Below, in pieces: positions 1 to 8,165 of a stretch of DNA of 64,000 nt. The first letter of the stretch is position 1; every line of letters begins with the position of its first letter. The translations under genes were made by a program, and so were the position numbers. The notes below the pieces were generated by a model that saw only the letters and a program-made list of their open reading frames with translations, was not told the origin of the DNA and did no database searches. Origin of the DNA: Sulfitobacter sp. W027 (GTDB lineage Bacteria > Pseudomonadota > Alphaproteobacteria > Rhodobacterales > Rhodobacteraceae); NCBI RefSeq assembly GCF_025143985.1, contig NZ_CP083564.1, positions 3,184,001 through 3,248,000 on the forward strand, in the 5' to 3' direction.

Positions 1-619
1 TGCGGACTTTAAAGATGCACAGCTGCTGTGCACTATTCCCAATCTATACGAAGACCTCCCGCCAGAGGATGATCCCTTTCTCCACCACTCGTGCAACAGC
101 TATGAGGTGCTGACCATCGGTCAGGCTTTCGTGCACCTCTACCCCGATGTGACCCCGTCTGAGCATTCGCTGATCGCCCGCGCTGGACGCAAAGGGTTAC
201 ATGCGGCCTTTGCGGTGCCGATGCGACTGAAAGGGTCAGAACGCTTTGGCGGTTTTATTATCGGCAACGCAATGGAAGCGGGTGAATTTGAGAAGGCATT
301 CCGCGACATCGCCGAAGAGCTTCGCCTTTTCTGTCTGCTGATGCACCGTCGCATCGAAGACCTCACCGGCACCGCCCCACTGCCCCTGCCCGAAGCGCCG
401 GAAATCTTTGCCAAACTCAGCCCGCGCGAAGCCGAAGTGGTGAACCTGCTGGCCCATGGCTACAGCCGCCAGCAGACCGCGCATCAGTGCAACCTCTCCA
501 TTCACACGGTCTCGGATTACGCAAAGTCTGGCTACCGCAAGCTGGGCATTCGCAACCGGGCCCAAGCCGCCGCATTGGTCCACGGCTCAGCGGGCGAGGC
601 TGCGCCCAAGAAAGACTGA
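1..619 (+). CDS. LuxR-family transcriptional regulator, N-terminally cut by window edge
   Basis: The reading frame is open from base 2, so the gene starts before the window and the GTG at 107 is internal. The visible part is the end of a ligand-binding-like sensor domain followed by a C-terminal LuxR/FixJ helix-turn-helix. The DNA-binding part begins at the motif LSPREAEVVNLLAHG (about base 413), continues through SIHTVSDYAKSGYRKLGI, and ends in a short Ala-rich tail. This is a DNA-binding regulator; whether it senses acyl-homoserine lactone cannot be judged because the N-terminal pocket is mostly missing. It runs in the same direction as ispH, 60 bases upstream of it. The family is clear, the ligand and targets are unknown. 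Confidence 0.85.
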   Translation, partial: ADFKDAQLLCTIPNLYEDLPPEDDPFLHHSCNSYEVLTIGQAFVHLYPDVTPSEHSLIARAGRKGLHAAFAVPMRLKGSERFGGFIIGNAMEAGEFEKAFRDIAEELRLFCLLMHRRIEDLTGTAPLPLPEAPEIFAKLSPREAEVVNLLAHGYSRQQTAHQCNLSIHTVSDYAKSGYRKLGIRNRAQAAALVHGSAGEAAPKKD

Positions 620-679
620 CGGGCTGGACGAAGCGGGCCCAAGCCCTTACCTCTGCGCCAACCGTCCGGAGACTTCGCT

Positions 680-1630
680 ATGACCAAACCGCCTCTCACC
701 CTCTATCTTGCCGCGCCGCGCGGGTTCTGTGCGGGCGTTGACCGGGCGATCAAGATCGTCGAGATGGCGCTCGAAAAATGGGGCGCGCCGGTCTATGTGC
801 GCCATGAGATTGTGCACAACAAGTTCGTCGTCGACGGGCTGCGCGACAAGGGCGCGGTCTTTGTCGAGGAACTGTCGGAATGCCCCGACGACCGCCCGGT
901 GATCTTCTCCGCCCACGGCGTGCCGAAATCCGTGCCCTCCGCCGCACAGGCGCGCAACATGATCTACGTGGATGCCACCTGCCCGCTGGTCAGCAAGGTG
1001 CATATTGAGGCACAGCGTCACGCAGAGGCCGGGCTCCAGATCATCATGATCGGCCACGCGGGCCACCCTGAGACGGTCGGCACCATGGGCCAACTGCCCG
1101 ACGGCGATGTGTTGCTTGTTGAAACCCCCAACGATGTGGCCGGGGTCGCCGTGCGCGATGAGACCCGTCTGGCCTATGTCACCCAGACCACGCTCAGCGT
1201 CGATGACACCGCCGATATCGTCGCGGCCCTACAGGCACGCTTCCCCGCCATCATCGGCCCGCATAAAGAAGACATCTGCTACGCCACGACCAACCGTCAG
1301 GAAGCGGTCAAAGCCATGGCCCCCAAATGCGACGCGATGCTGGTGGTCGGCGCGCCGAATTCGTCGAACTCCAAACGTCTGGTCGAAGTCGGCGCCCGCG
1401 CGGGCTGCGCCTATGCGCAACTGGTGCAACGAGCGGACGACATCGATTGGCGCGCGCTTGAGGGGATCGGCAGCATCGGCATCACCGCAGGCGCATCGGC
1501 CCCCGAAGTGCTGATCAATGAAGTGATCGACGCCTTCAAAGCCCGCTATGACGTGACCACTGAACTGGTCGAAACCGCGCAGGAAAACGTTGAGTTCAAG
1601 GTGCCCCGCGTCTTGCGCCAACCCGCCTGA
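680..1630 (+). CDS. ispH: 4-hydroxy-3-methylbut-2-enyl diphosphate reductase
   Basis: Last step of the MEP isoprenoid pathway: a cytoplasmic [4Fe-4S] enzyme that reduces HMBPP to IPP and DMAPP. At 316 residues it has the usual length. The three cluster cysteines are visible at C17 ([12 protein letters not shown]), C101 ([12 protein letters not shown]) and C200 ([13 protein letters not shown]), and the PNSSNSKRL substrate loop is intact. The ATG follows a purine-rich stretch (ccggagacttcgct) and leaves a 60-base gap after the LuxR-type gene. rnhA follows 55 bases downstream on the same strand, so the two are probably co-transcribed. Identification is firm. Confidence 0.97.
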   Translation: MTKPPLTLYLAAPRGFCAGVDRAIKIVEMALEKWGAPVYVRHEIVHNKFVVDGLRDKGAVFVEELSECPDDRPVIFSAHGVPKSVPSAAQARNMIYVDATCPLVSKVHIEAQRHAEAGLQIIMIGHAGHPETVGTMGQLPDGDVLLVETPNDVAGVAVRDETRLAYVTQTTLSVDDTADIVAALQARFPAIIGPHKEDICYATTNRQEAVKAMAPKCDAMLVVGAPNSSNSKRLVEVGARAGCAYAQLVQRADDIDWRALEGIGSIGITAGASAPEVLINEVIDAFKARYDVTTELVETAQENVEFKVPRVLRQPA

Positions 1631-1685
1631 TTGACCGCCGCGCGCCAGCCGCCTACACCGCGTTGAAACCGCGACGGGAGCCGAT

Positions 1686-2150
1686 ATGCCAGACCTCTAT
1701 GCCTACACAGACGGAGCCTGCTCAGGCAATCCCGGCCCCGGCGGCTGGGGCGTGTTGATGCGCGCGATGGACGGTGACAAGATCGTCAAAGAGCGCGAGT
1801 TGAAGGGCGGCGAAGGCCAGACCACCAACAACCGCATGGAACTGATGGCCGCAATCTCGGCGCTGGAATCGCTCAGCCGGGCGACCGAGATCACCATCGT
1901 GACCGACAGCAACTACGTGAAAAACGGCATCACTGGCTGGATCTTTGGCTGGAAAAAGAACGGCTGGAAAAATGCCGCCAAGAAACCCGTCAAAAACGCC
2001 GAGCTTTGGCAACGGCTGGACGCGGCGAACGCGCGGCACAATGTGACTTGGAAATGGGTCAAGGGTCACGCCGGCCACCCCGAAAACGAACGCGCCGATG
2101 AATTGGCCCGCGCTGGCATGGCCCCCTTCAAACCGGGCGGCAAGAAGTGA
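1686..2150 (+). CDS. rnhA: Ribonuclease HI
   Basis: Degrades the RNA strand of RNA-DNA hybrids (R-loops, replication primers). The 154-residue protein has the type 1 RNase H catalytic acidic residues: D9 in [17 protein letters not shown]52 in NNRMELMAA and D74 in [10 protein letters not shown]-terminal [17 protein letters not shown] segment supplies the active-site His and the last Asp. The basic-protrusion region ([16 protein letters not shown]) is also present. A ribosome-binding purine run (gggag) precedes the ATG. Its 3' end overlaps the GTG start of the next membrane protein by four bases, suggesting translational coupling. Confidence 0.97.
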   Translation: MPDLYAYTDGACSGNPGPGGWGVLMRAMDGDKIVKERELKGGEGQTTNNRMELMAAISALESLSRATEITIVTDSNYVKNGITGWIFGWKKNGWKNAAKKPVKNAELWQRLDAANARHNVTWKWVKGHAGHPENERADELARAGMAPFKPGGKK

Positions 2151-2770
2151 GCCTTCTGGCCCTGCTCGACTATGCCGCCGTGCTGGTATTCGCCATCACC
2201 GGCGCGCTGGTCGCCAGCCGTGCGCAGCTTGATATCGTGGGCTTTGCCTTTATCGCCTGCCTGACCGCCGTCGGTGGCGGCACGATCCGTGACCTGCTGC
2301 TTGACCGTAACCCGATCTTCTGGATTGAGACCCCCAGCATGTTAGGCGTGGCCATAGTGGCCGCGTTGGTGGTGTTTTTTACCGCGCATTTGCTGGAAAG
2401 CCGATTTCGCACGCTCATTTGGCTCGACAGTCTAGCGCTTGCCGTCGCTGTCGCGGCGGGCGTGGGTGTGGCGATGGCCCAAGAGCAATCCGCCGCGATC
2501 ATCATCGTCATGGGCATGATCACCGGCTGCATGGGCGGGCTAATGCGCGATGTGGTCGTCGGCCAATTGCCATTGGTGCTGACCCAAGGCGAGCTCTACG
2601 CCACGGCCGCCCTGTCTGGCGCTGCGGTGGCGGTGCTGCTGTCACCCTATTTCGATGGGAGGCTCTACCCACTGCTGGCCTGTGCCGTGACGACTTGGGT
2701 GCTTCGGGCCGGATCGCTGTATTTCGGCTGGCACTTGCCAGTCTACAAAAGCACCCCGCCGAAAAGCTGA
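2147..2770 (+). CDS. Trimeric intracellular cation channel-like membrane protein (UPF0126 family)
   Basis: A 207-residue, highly hydrophobic protein of about seven membrane segments made of two similar halves. Each half carries the family's glycine-rich [10 protein letters not shown] / [10 protein letters not shown] signature (near residues 43-53 and 128-138). Bacterial relatives (YicG/YadS, Gly_transporter/TRIC-like domain) are inner-membrane proteins discussed as cation channels or amino-acid permeases; the substrate here is unknown. It starts at a GTG overlapping the rnhA stop, so it is likely translated by coupling. It ends five bases before the stop of the convergent fmt gene, with no room for a separate terminator. 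Confidence 0.85.
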   Translation: MSLLALLDYAAVLVFAITGALVASRAQLDIVGFAFIACLTAVGGGTIRDLLLDRNPIFWIETPSMLGVAIVAALVVFFTAHLLESRFRTLIWLDSLALAVAVAAGVGVAMAQEQSAAIIIVMGMITGCMGGLMRDVVVGQLPLVLTQGELYATAALSGAAVAVLLSPYFDGRLYPLLACAVTTWVLRAGSLYFGWHLPVYKSTPPKS

Positions 2771-2774
2771 CGCC

Positions 2775-3689
2775 TCAGCCTTCGCCCAAGCGCCGCCCCA
2801 CCGCGATTTGCGCACCGCGCTGAAACACCTCTGCGTCCTGCGCGCCCTTGCCCGCGCGCTGCAAGCGCGTAAGTCGCACGGCACCGTCGCCGCAGGCAAT
2901 GCGCAGATCATCCGACAAGACCTCACCCGCAGCACCTGTGCCTTCGTCCAGCACCGATCCCAGCACTTTGACCCGTTGACCGTCAATCTCGAACCACGCC
3001 CCGGGAAAGGGTGAAAGGCCACGGATCATACGATCCACCTCAACCGCCGGGCGGGTCCAGTCGATCTTGGCCTCGGCCTTGTCGATCTTGGCCGCATAGG
3101 TGACGCCTTCTTCGGGCTGGGGCTGTGGGGTAAGCTGCAACAGTTGCGACAGCGCCTTGTTGATCGCCACCGCGCCCATGGCGCTCAGACGGTCGTGCAG
3201 TTCCGCTGTGGTCTCCGCCGCACCGATCTCGGTCTCTTCGCAGAGCAGCACCGGCCCGGTGTCCAACCCCGCTTCCATCTGCATGATACAAACGCCGGTC
3301 TTTTCGTCCCCCGCCATGATCGCCCGGTGAATGGGCGCGGCCCCGCGCCAGCGCGGCAGCAGGCTCGCGTGGATGTTCAGGCAGCCATGCTTCGGCGCGT
3401 CCAGAATGATCTGCGGAAGGATAAGACCATAGGCCACGACCACCGCAGCCTCGGCCTCAAGCTCGGCGAATTCTTCTTGCGGCTCGGGGTGTTTGAGCGA
3501 TGCCGGGTGCCGCACCAAGAGGCCAATCTCTTCGGCACGTTGCTGCACCGGGCTGGGGCGGGGTTTCTTGCCGCGCCCGGCGGGGCGTGGCGGCTGGCAA
3601 TAGACCGCGCAGACGTCATGCCCAGCCTGTATCAGCGCATCCAGTACCGGCACCGAGAATTCGGGCGTGCCCATGAAGATCAGTCGCAT
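2775..3689 (-). CDS. fmt: Methionyl-tRNA formyltransferase
   Basis: Formylates Met-tRNA(fMet) using 10-formyl-tetrahydrofolate, giving the initiator used in translation. I chose the ATG at 3689 because the protein then begins [19 protein letters not shown], the canonical N-terminus, and AGGAG lies seven bases upstream; an upstream in-frame start adds 26 unlikely residues. The 304-residue product shows the Asn-His-Asp catalytic set in [18 protein letters not shown] and the downstream [10 protein letters not shown] loop, then a C-terminal OB-fold tRNA-binding domain. It follows three deformylase-family genes on the same strand, placing formylation and deformylation of N-terminal Met in one cluster. 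Confidence 0.97.
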   Translation of the reverse strand: MRLIFMGTPEFSVPVLDALIQAGHDVCAVYCQPPRPAGRGKKPRPSPVQQRAEEIGLLVRHPASLKHPEPQEEFAELEAEAAVVVAYGLILPQIILDAPKHGCLNIHASLLPRWRGAAPIHRAIMAGDEKTGVCIMQMEAGLDTGPVLLCEETEIGAAETTAELHDRLSAMGAVAINKALSQLLQLTPQPQPEEGVTYAAKIDKAEAKIDWTRPAVEVDRMIRGLSPFPGAWFEIDGQRVKVLGSVLDEGTGAAGEVLSDDLRIACGDGAVRLTRLQRAGKGAQDAEVFQRGAQIAVGRRLGEG

Positions 3690-3726
3690 CTGTTCACTCC
3701 TGCCGGACAGCGCCTTGGGGGAGCCG

Positions 3727-4224
3727 TCAGCCGTTCTGTTTGCGTGCCTTGCGCAACAGCATGTCACGCTTGGTTTTGCTGAGGTTGTCGAAATACATCT
3801 TGCCCGCCAGATGGTCGATCTGGTGCTGCACGCTCACCGCCTCAAGCCCGACGAAATCACGCTCAACCTCCGAGCCCGTCTCATCCAAAAAGCGCACCTT
3901 CACGCCGCGGGGGCGGCGGATTACGGCGCTGAAACCGGGCAGGTTCGGACTGGCCTCCTCATAAGGATGCAGCACGGCAGAGGCATCGATAATCACCGGG
4001 TTCGCCAGCCGGATGCGCTTGTTACGCGCCTCGGAGGCATCTACCACCGCAACCTGTAACATCACCCCGATCTGCGGCGCGGCAAGGCCGACGCCGGGCA
4101 TGGCGTCCATCGTCTCGATCATGTCATCCCAGAGGATGCGGATTTCATCCGTCACCGCCTCAATCGGGGCGGCAGGGCTGCGCAGGCGTTTGTCGGGCCA
4201 TGCAACGTAGCGGCGTAGGGTCAT
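3727..4224 (-). CDS. Peptide deformylase-like protein, catalytic residues missing
   Basis: A 165-residue member of the peptide deformylase fold, third in the def-def-def-fmt series. Motif 1 is intact (GVGLAAPQ, residues 44-51). Motif 2, normally EGCLS with a metal-binding Cys, reads EASPNLPG with Ser at 92. Motif 3, normally HExDH, reads HQIDH (134-138), so the catalytic Glu is Gln. One metal ligand and the general base are therefore both absent, and normal deformylase activity is unlikely. The frame is intact and the ATGA overlap with the preceding def (4221-4224) keeps it translationally coupled, which argues for retention rather than decay. A regulatory or ribosome-binding role is only inference. 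Confidence 0.85.
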   Translation of the reverse strand: MTLRRYVAWPDKRLRSPAAPIEAVTDEIRILWDDMIETMDAMPGVGLAAPQIGVMLQVAVVDASEARNKRIRLANPVIIDASAVLHPYEEASPNLPGFSAVIRRPRGVKVRFLDETGSEVERDFVGLEAVSVQHQIDHLAGKMYFDNLSKTKRDMLLRKARKQNG

Positions 4225-4718
4225 TGTGCATTGAACTCCGCAATCTTGGCGGCGCGGGTTTCCGCGTCAAGGTGATCGAATGTCACCACACCGTCGAGGT
4301 GGTCCATCTCATGCTGCGCGATCAGCGCGGCGGCGCCGTCGAAACTCTGCACATAGCGGCCACCGTTCAGCCCGATCCAAACCATCTGCACCTGCGACGG
4401 GCGCGAGATATCGGTACTGATGCCGGGGATGCTGAGGCAGCCTTCTGTATTGGTCACACGCTCTTCGCCGATCTCTTGAAACATCGGGTTGATGCAGACC
4501 AGCGGGTCGGATTCATCCTCTTTCCAGCCCGCATCCATCACGAAAATCCGCAGCATTGCGCCCACCTGCGGCCCGGCAAGGCCTCGTCCCGGTGCGGCAT
4601 ACATCGTCTCAAGCATATCGGCGGCGAGACGCTCGATCTCCGGCGTGATCTCTTCGATCGGCGCGCAGGTCTCGGCCAGACGCGGGTCGGGCCAGCGGAG
4701 AACCTCCAGCATACTCAT
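4221..4718 (-). CDS. def: Peptide deformylase paralogue
   Basis: Removes the formyl group from the N-terminal Met of new polypeptides. At 165 residues it keeps the metal-binding Cys94 in EGCLSIPG and the HEMDH motif (136-140), so it should be active. Motif 1 is altered to GRGLAGPQ, with Arg where Val/Ile normally sits next to the active site and Gly for the first Ala, which may change substrate preference. It overlaps both neighbours by ATGA junctions (4715-4718 with the upstream def, 4221-4224 with the downstream def-like gene), so all three are one translational unit. The family is certain; its division of labour with the first paralogue is not visible. Confidence 0.92.
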   Translation of the reverse strand: MSMLEVLRWPDPRLAETCAPIEEITPEIERLAADMLETMYAAPGRGLAGPQVGAMLRIFVMDAGWKEDESDPLVCINPMFQEIGEERVTNTEGCLSIPGISTDISRPSQVQMVWIGLNGGRYVQSFDGAAALIAQHEMDHLDGVVTFDHLDAETRAAKIAEFNAQ

Positions 4719-5242
4719 CCGCGTGCCAACTCGCGCTTCAGTTTCACCATCTTGCGGGTGATCATCTGGCGCTTCAGCGGCTTGAGGTAGTCGATGAACA
4801 GCTTCCCGTCGAGGTGGTCGATCTCATGCTGCACGCAGGTCGCCCAAAGCCCGTCGAAAGACTCCTGCTGCTCTTTCCCGTCGCGGTCGAGCCAGCGCAC
4901 CTCGACCTCAGCCGGGCGGGTCACATCGGCGTATTGCTCAGGAATGCTGAGGCAGCCTTCTTCATAAGTATTGAGCGTATCTGAAGAGGCCACAATCTCC
5001 GGGTTGAACATCAACAGCGGGCGCGGTGCTTCGCCCTCTTCCTTGACGCAATCAAGCACGATCACCCGGCTCAGCACGCCGATCTGCGGCGCCGCAAGGC
5101 CAATGCCCGGCGCGTCATACATGGTGGTCAACATATCATCGCCCAGCACGCGCAGCTCGTCGCTGAGATCGGCGACGGAGGCTGCGGCTTTCTTGAGCCG
5201 TGGATCGGGGTGCAAAAGGATCGGGCGTTTCATCCCGCTCAT
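4715..5242 (-). CDS. def: Peptide deformylase, canonical copy
   Basis: The first gene of the deformylase series and the most standard in sequence: GIGLAAPQ (47-54), EGCLSIPE with Cys97, and HEIDH (139-143), followed by a basic C-terminal helix (LKPLKRQMITRKMVKLKREL) typical of class 1 enzymes. It is presumably the housekeeping Fe/Zn deformylase acting at the ribosome exit. Translation may start at M1 (5242) or at M4 (5233, MKRPILLHPDPRL), the latter matching the usual N-terminus. It overlaps the next def by four bases. A divergent aminotransferase begins 88 bases away, so the promoter of the def-fmt operon should lie in 5243-5329. Confidence 0.95.
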   Translation of the reverse strand: MSGMKRPILLHPDPRLKKAAASVADLSDELRVLGDDMLTTMYDAPGIGLAAPQIGVLSRVIVLDCVKEEGEAPRPLLMFNPEIVASSDTLNTYEEGCLSIPEQYADVTRPAEVEVRWLDRDGKEQQESFDGLWATCVQHEIDHLDGKLFIDYLKPLKRQMITRKMVKLKRELARG

Positions 5243-5329
5243 TTAGGCCATGCCCGTGCATCGCGCAACCGGGGGCTTGCAGCGCCTGCGGCAGCCGTTA
5301 GCTTGGCTTCAACATCAGGAGTGATCAGC

Positions 5330-6529
5330 ATGAGTTTTGACGAGAGCGAAGTGACCAACGTGAATTTTGACGAGATCATCGAGCGGCGCGGGACGCATTG
5401 CGCGAAATGGGATAAGATGGAAGCAGTCTATGGCGTGCCCGCGGACAGCGGCATCGCGATGTGGGTGGCTGACATGGATTTCCGCCCGCCGCAGGTGGTA
5501 CAAGATGCGCTGCAGGCTCAGATTAACCACGGCGTACACGGGTATTTCGGCGATGACAGCGAATACCTCGCCGCGATCCAGTGGTGGATGGAGAACCGCC
5601 ACGGCTGGAAGGTCGATGCCGATGCGATTTTTACCACGCATGGACTAGTGAACGGCACCGCGATGTGCGTCGATGCCTTTACCCAGCCCGGCGATGGCGT
5701 CGTGCTTTTCACTCCGGTCTATCACGCCTTTGCCCGCGTGATTAATGCCGCCGAACGCCGCGTGGTGGAATGCCCGCTGACCAATGCCTCGGGCCGCTAC
5801 GAGATGGATTTCGACGCCTATGATGCCCTGATGACCGGGGATGAGAAGATGGTGATCCTCTGCTCGCCGCATAACCCCGGCGGCCGAGTCTGGAGCTGCG
5901 AGGAACTGCAAGGCGTGGCCGATTTCGCCAAGCGGCATGATCTGGTGCTGGTCTCGGATGAAATTCACCACGATCTGGTGATGCCGGGGCAAACGCACAT
6001 CCCCATGGCCCAGATCGACGGGATCGCTGACCGTCTGGTAATGATGACCGCCACGACCAAGACCTTCAATATGGCCGGCAGTCACGTCGGAAATGTGATT
6101 ATTGCAGATCCCAAGATGCGACAGCAGTTCGCCGCCCGCATGGCCGCAATGGGCAGCTCGCCCAATTCGTTTGGTCTGCTTATGGCCACCGCCGCTTATT
6201 CACCGGAAGGCGCGGCATGGGTGGACGAACTGATGGATTATCTTGACGGCAACCGGAGGCGCTTTGACGAAGCAGTAAACGCAATTCCGGGACTGCGCTC
6301 TATGCCATTGGAGGCGACCTATCTCGCTTGGGTGGATTTTTCTGGCACTGGCATGGATCGGGCGGAGTTTACCGAGCGGGTGGAAAAATCCGCCCGCATC
6401 GCCGCCAACCATGGCGCGACATTCGGCACCGGCGGCGAAAGCTTCATGCGTTTCAACCTCGCCACGCCGCGCGCGCGGGTCGAGGAAGCCTGCGAAAGGC
6501 TCGCCAAAGCCTTCAGCGATCTGCAATAA
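5330..6529 (+). CDS. MalY/PatB-family PLP-dependent aminotransferase (putative C-S lyase)
   Basis: A fold-type I PLP enzyme of 399 residues resembling PatB/MalY cystathionine beta-lyases, which cleave cysteine conjugates to thiol, pyruvate and ammonia. The start is ATG 5330, with AGGAG nine bases upstream; a longer open frame to 5210 lacks support and would run into the def promoter region. Visible features are VADMDFRPP near the N-terminus, the PHNPGGRVW segment, SDEIHHDLV (the Asp contacting the PLP ring), and the PLP lysine in TATTKTFNMAGSHVGN. The C-terminus carries the substrate-binding Arg region (FMRFNLATPRARVEEA). The true substrate is not evident. Confidence 0.9.
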   Translation: MSFDESEVTNVNFDEIIERRGTHCAKWDKMEAVYGVPADSGIAMWVADMDFRPPQVVQDALQAQINHGVHGYFGDDSEYLAAIQWWMENRHGWKVDADAIFTTHGLVNGTAMCVDAFTQPGDGVVLFTPVYHAFARVINAAERRVVECPLTNASGRYEMDFDAYDALMTGDEKMVILCSPHNPGGRVWSCEELQGVADFAKRHDLVLVSDEIHHDLVMPGQTHIPMAQIDGIADRLVMMTATTKTFNMAGSHVGNVIIADPKMRQQFAARMAAMGSSPNSFGLLMATAAYSPEGAAWVDELMDYLDGNRRRFDEAVNAIPGLRSMPLEATYLAWVDFSGTGMDRAEFTERVEKSARIAANHGATFGTGGESFMRFNLATPRARVEEACERLAKAFSDLQ

Positions 6530-6539
6530 TTGAAAGACG

Positions 6540-6564
6540 GCGCGGCGGGGCTAACCCGCCGTGC
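6540..6564. terminator. Hairpin between convergent genes
   Basis: CGGCGGG (6543-6549) pairs with CCCGCCG (6555-6561) across a five-base loop, extendable by wobble pairs. It sits between the stop of the PatB-like gene and the stop of the convergent hypothetical gene. No T-run follows on either strand, so intrinsic termination is uncertain. Confidence 0.35.
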
Positions 6565-6571
6565 TGCTGCT

Positions 6572-6928
6572 TCAGGCCCGGCTGTCTTCGATCAGACCCA
6601 GCGGCGCATCTGCGGCACGTTCGAAATCAAGCGCCGGACGGTCCGCCACGGCAGTCGCGCGCTTGAACTCATACTGCATTTCGCCTGCGTCTTCCTCGCT
6701 CGCCACGATCAGACATTGGAACAGGTGCAGGCTGCCATCATATAGGTCGACCAGCCCGCGCAGCTTGGGCGCGTCTTCGGCATCGACGGAAAAACCGGTC
6801 TTCCACATGCGCAGCACGCGGTAGACATCACCGCCCACCTCAAGCCGCAGGCGAGACCCTTTGCGTAGGCTTTCCATGCGCGCGGCATCAAGACCCGCTT
6901 GTATTTCCTTGGTCAGAAATTCTTCCAT
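6572..6928 (-). CDS. Conserved hypothetical protein
   Basis: A 118-residue soluble protein with no signal peptide or membrane segment. It starts with a helix-forming N-terminus (MEEFLTKEIQAGLDAARMES), then basic and beta-prone segments (RKGSRLRLEVGGDVYRVL) and an acidic, Ala-rich tail. The ATG at 6928 is favoured over that at 6934 because a GGGGG run sits six bases before it and directly abuts the other. The beta-strand pattern loosely recalls PilZ proteins, but the RxxxR plus D/NxSxxG pair needed for cyclic-di-GMP binding is not present, so I assign no function. It is probably monocistronic, reading away from the divergent GST gene. Confidence 0.7.
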   Translation of the reverse strand: MEEFLTKEIQAGLDAARMESLRKGSRLRLEVGGDVYRVLRMWKTGFSVDAEDAPKLRGLVDLYDGSLHLFQCLIVASEEDAGEMQYEFKRATAVADRPALDFERAADAPLGLIEDSRA

Positions 6929-7100
6929 GATCATCCCCCGCTAATGCCTTCTAAGCTGGGCTAAAACGTAGGAAATTCAAGTTAAGATTTGATGACGTTT
7001 CGGCAGCCTGCGCCAGCGCAGGGCGGCTGCGCGCCCATGAAGATGTGCAGTCCGCGCGTGTGGCCCTAGATATACCCTCAAATGCGCAAAGGAGAACAAG

Positions 7101-8075
7101 ATGGGCCTTTTGGTTGACGGAAAATGGCAAGACAAATGGTATGACACCAAATCCTCAGGCGGCAAATTTGAACGCAGCGAAGCGCAGTTTCGCAACTGGG
7201 TGACCGCCGATGGCAGCGCCGGTCCCAGCGGGGAGGGCGGGTTCAAGGCAGAATCGGGGCGCTATCACCTCTATGTCAGCTATGCCTGCCCATGGGCACA
7301 TCGCGCGCTGATCTTCCGCCAGTTGAAGGGGCTAAAGGATCATATCGACGTCTCGGTCGTGCATCCCGACATGTTGGGCGAAGGCTGGACCTTTGACACG
7401 GATTTCCCCGGTGCCACCGGCGACACCCTCTTTGGCCTGCCCTATGCCCGCGACATATATACCCGTGCCGATCCCAATTTCTCGGGCCGCGTCACCGTGC
7501 CGATCCTCTGGGACAAAGAGCGCGGGACTATCGTCAACAACGAGAGCGCCGAGATCATCCGCATGTTCAACAGCGCCTTCAGCGCGATCACCGGCAACAA
7601 CGATGACTATTGCCCGGCGCAGCTGCACGACCGCATCGAAGAGGTGAACGCCCGCGTCTATGACACGCTGAACAACGGCGTCTACAAAGCCGGTTTCGCC
7701 ACCACGCAGGAGGCCTATGACGCCGCCGTGCATCCGCTCTTCGACACGCTGGATTGGATCGAAGACATCCTGTCACAGAACCGCTACCTTGCGGGCGATA
7801 AGATGACCGAGGCCGACTGGCGGCTCTTCACCACACTGGTACGCTTCGACAAGGTCTATCATCTGCACTTCAAATGTAACCGCAAGCGGATCGTCGATTA
7901 CCCGAACCTCTGGGCCTATACGCGCGAACTCTATCAGGTGCCGGGCGTGGCCGAGACGGTGAACTTCGACCATATCGTGCGACACTATCACTACAGCCAC
8001 GACACGATTAACCCGCATCGGATCATCCCGATCAACCCCGTGCTGGATTTCGAAGCGCCGCACGGGCGCGGCTGA
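7101..8075 (+). CDS. Glutathione S-transferase family protein, glutathionyl-hydroquinone reductase type
   Basis: A 324-residue Omega/Xi-type GST resembling YqjG/EcpG and yeast Ecm4. These use glutathione to reduce glutathionyl-(hydro)quinones, with an active-site Cys. The N-terminal thioredoxin fold carries YACPWAHRALIFRQLKGL (about residues 57-74), whose Cys is the expected nucleophile. The C-terminal helical domain contains YLAGDKMTEADWRLFTTLVRFD, typical of this subfamily. The ATG follows AGGAG. The upstream 166-base divergent region carries promoters for this gene and the minus-strand hypothetical. cobC follows after 87 bases of structured leader. The subfamily assignment is good, the natural substrate unknown. 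Confidence 0.9.
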   Translation: MGLLVDGKWQDKWYDTKSSGGKFERSEAQFRNWVTADGSAGPSGEGGFKAESGRYHLYVSYACPWAHRALIFRQLKGLKDHIDVSVVHPDMLGEGWTFDTDFPGATGDTLFGLPYARDIYTRADPNFSGRVTVPILWDKERGTIVNNESAEIIRMFNSAFSAITGNNDDYCPAQLHDRIEEVNARVYDTLNNGVYKAGFATTQEAYDAAVHPLFDTLDWIEDILSQNRYLAGDKMTEADWRLFTTLVRFDKVYHLHFKCNRKRIVDYPNLWAYTRELYQVPGVAETVNFDHIVRHYHYSHDTINPHRIIPINPVLDFEAPHGRG

Positions 8076-8082
8076 TCCCTCC

Positions 8083-8160
8083 TCCCCCTGCCTGCCTTGC
8101 GGAAGGCGCTTGATCGCGCAGCGCTTTTGCGCTTTCACCGCAGCAAGAACGGCAGGGGGA
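8083..8160 (+). promoter_or_regulatory. Structured leader able to sequester the cobC ribosome-binding site
   Basis: TCCCCCTGCC (8083-8092) is perfectly complementary to GGCAGGGGGA (8151-8160), and the latter contains the cobC Shine-Dalgarno run. Inside this ten-pair stem lie two hairpins, GCCTT-GCGG-AAGGC (8094-8107) and AGCGC-TTTT-GCGCT (8120-8133), giving a three-way junction. No B12-box (GCCACTG) is visible and it is far shorter than a cobalamin riboswitch. The pairing is seen directly; a regulatory role is inference. Confidence 0.5.
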
Positions 8161-8165
8161 CGATG

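Noticed and set aside
3727..4224. Deformylase pseudogene
   Set aside because: The frame is full length, coupled by ATGA to its neighbour, and retains motif 1, so it is treated as an intact divergent gene.
8083..8160. Cobalamin riboswitch before cobC
   Set aside because: Too short, and no B12 box or conserved core is visible; reported only as a structured leader of unknown type.
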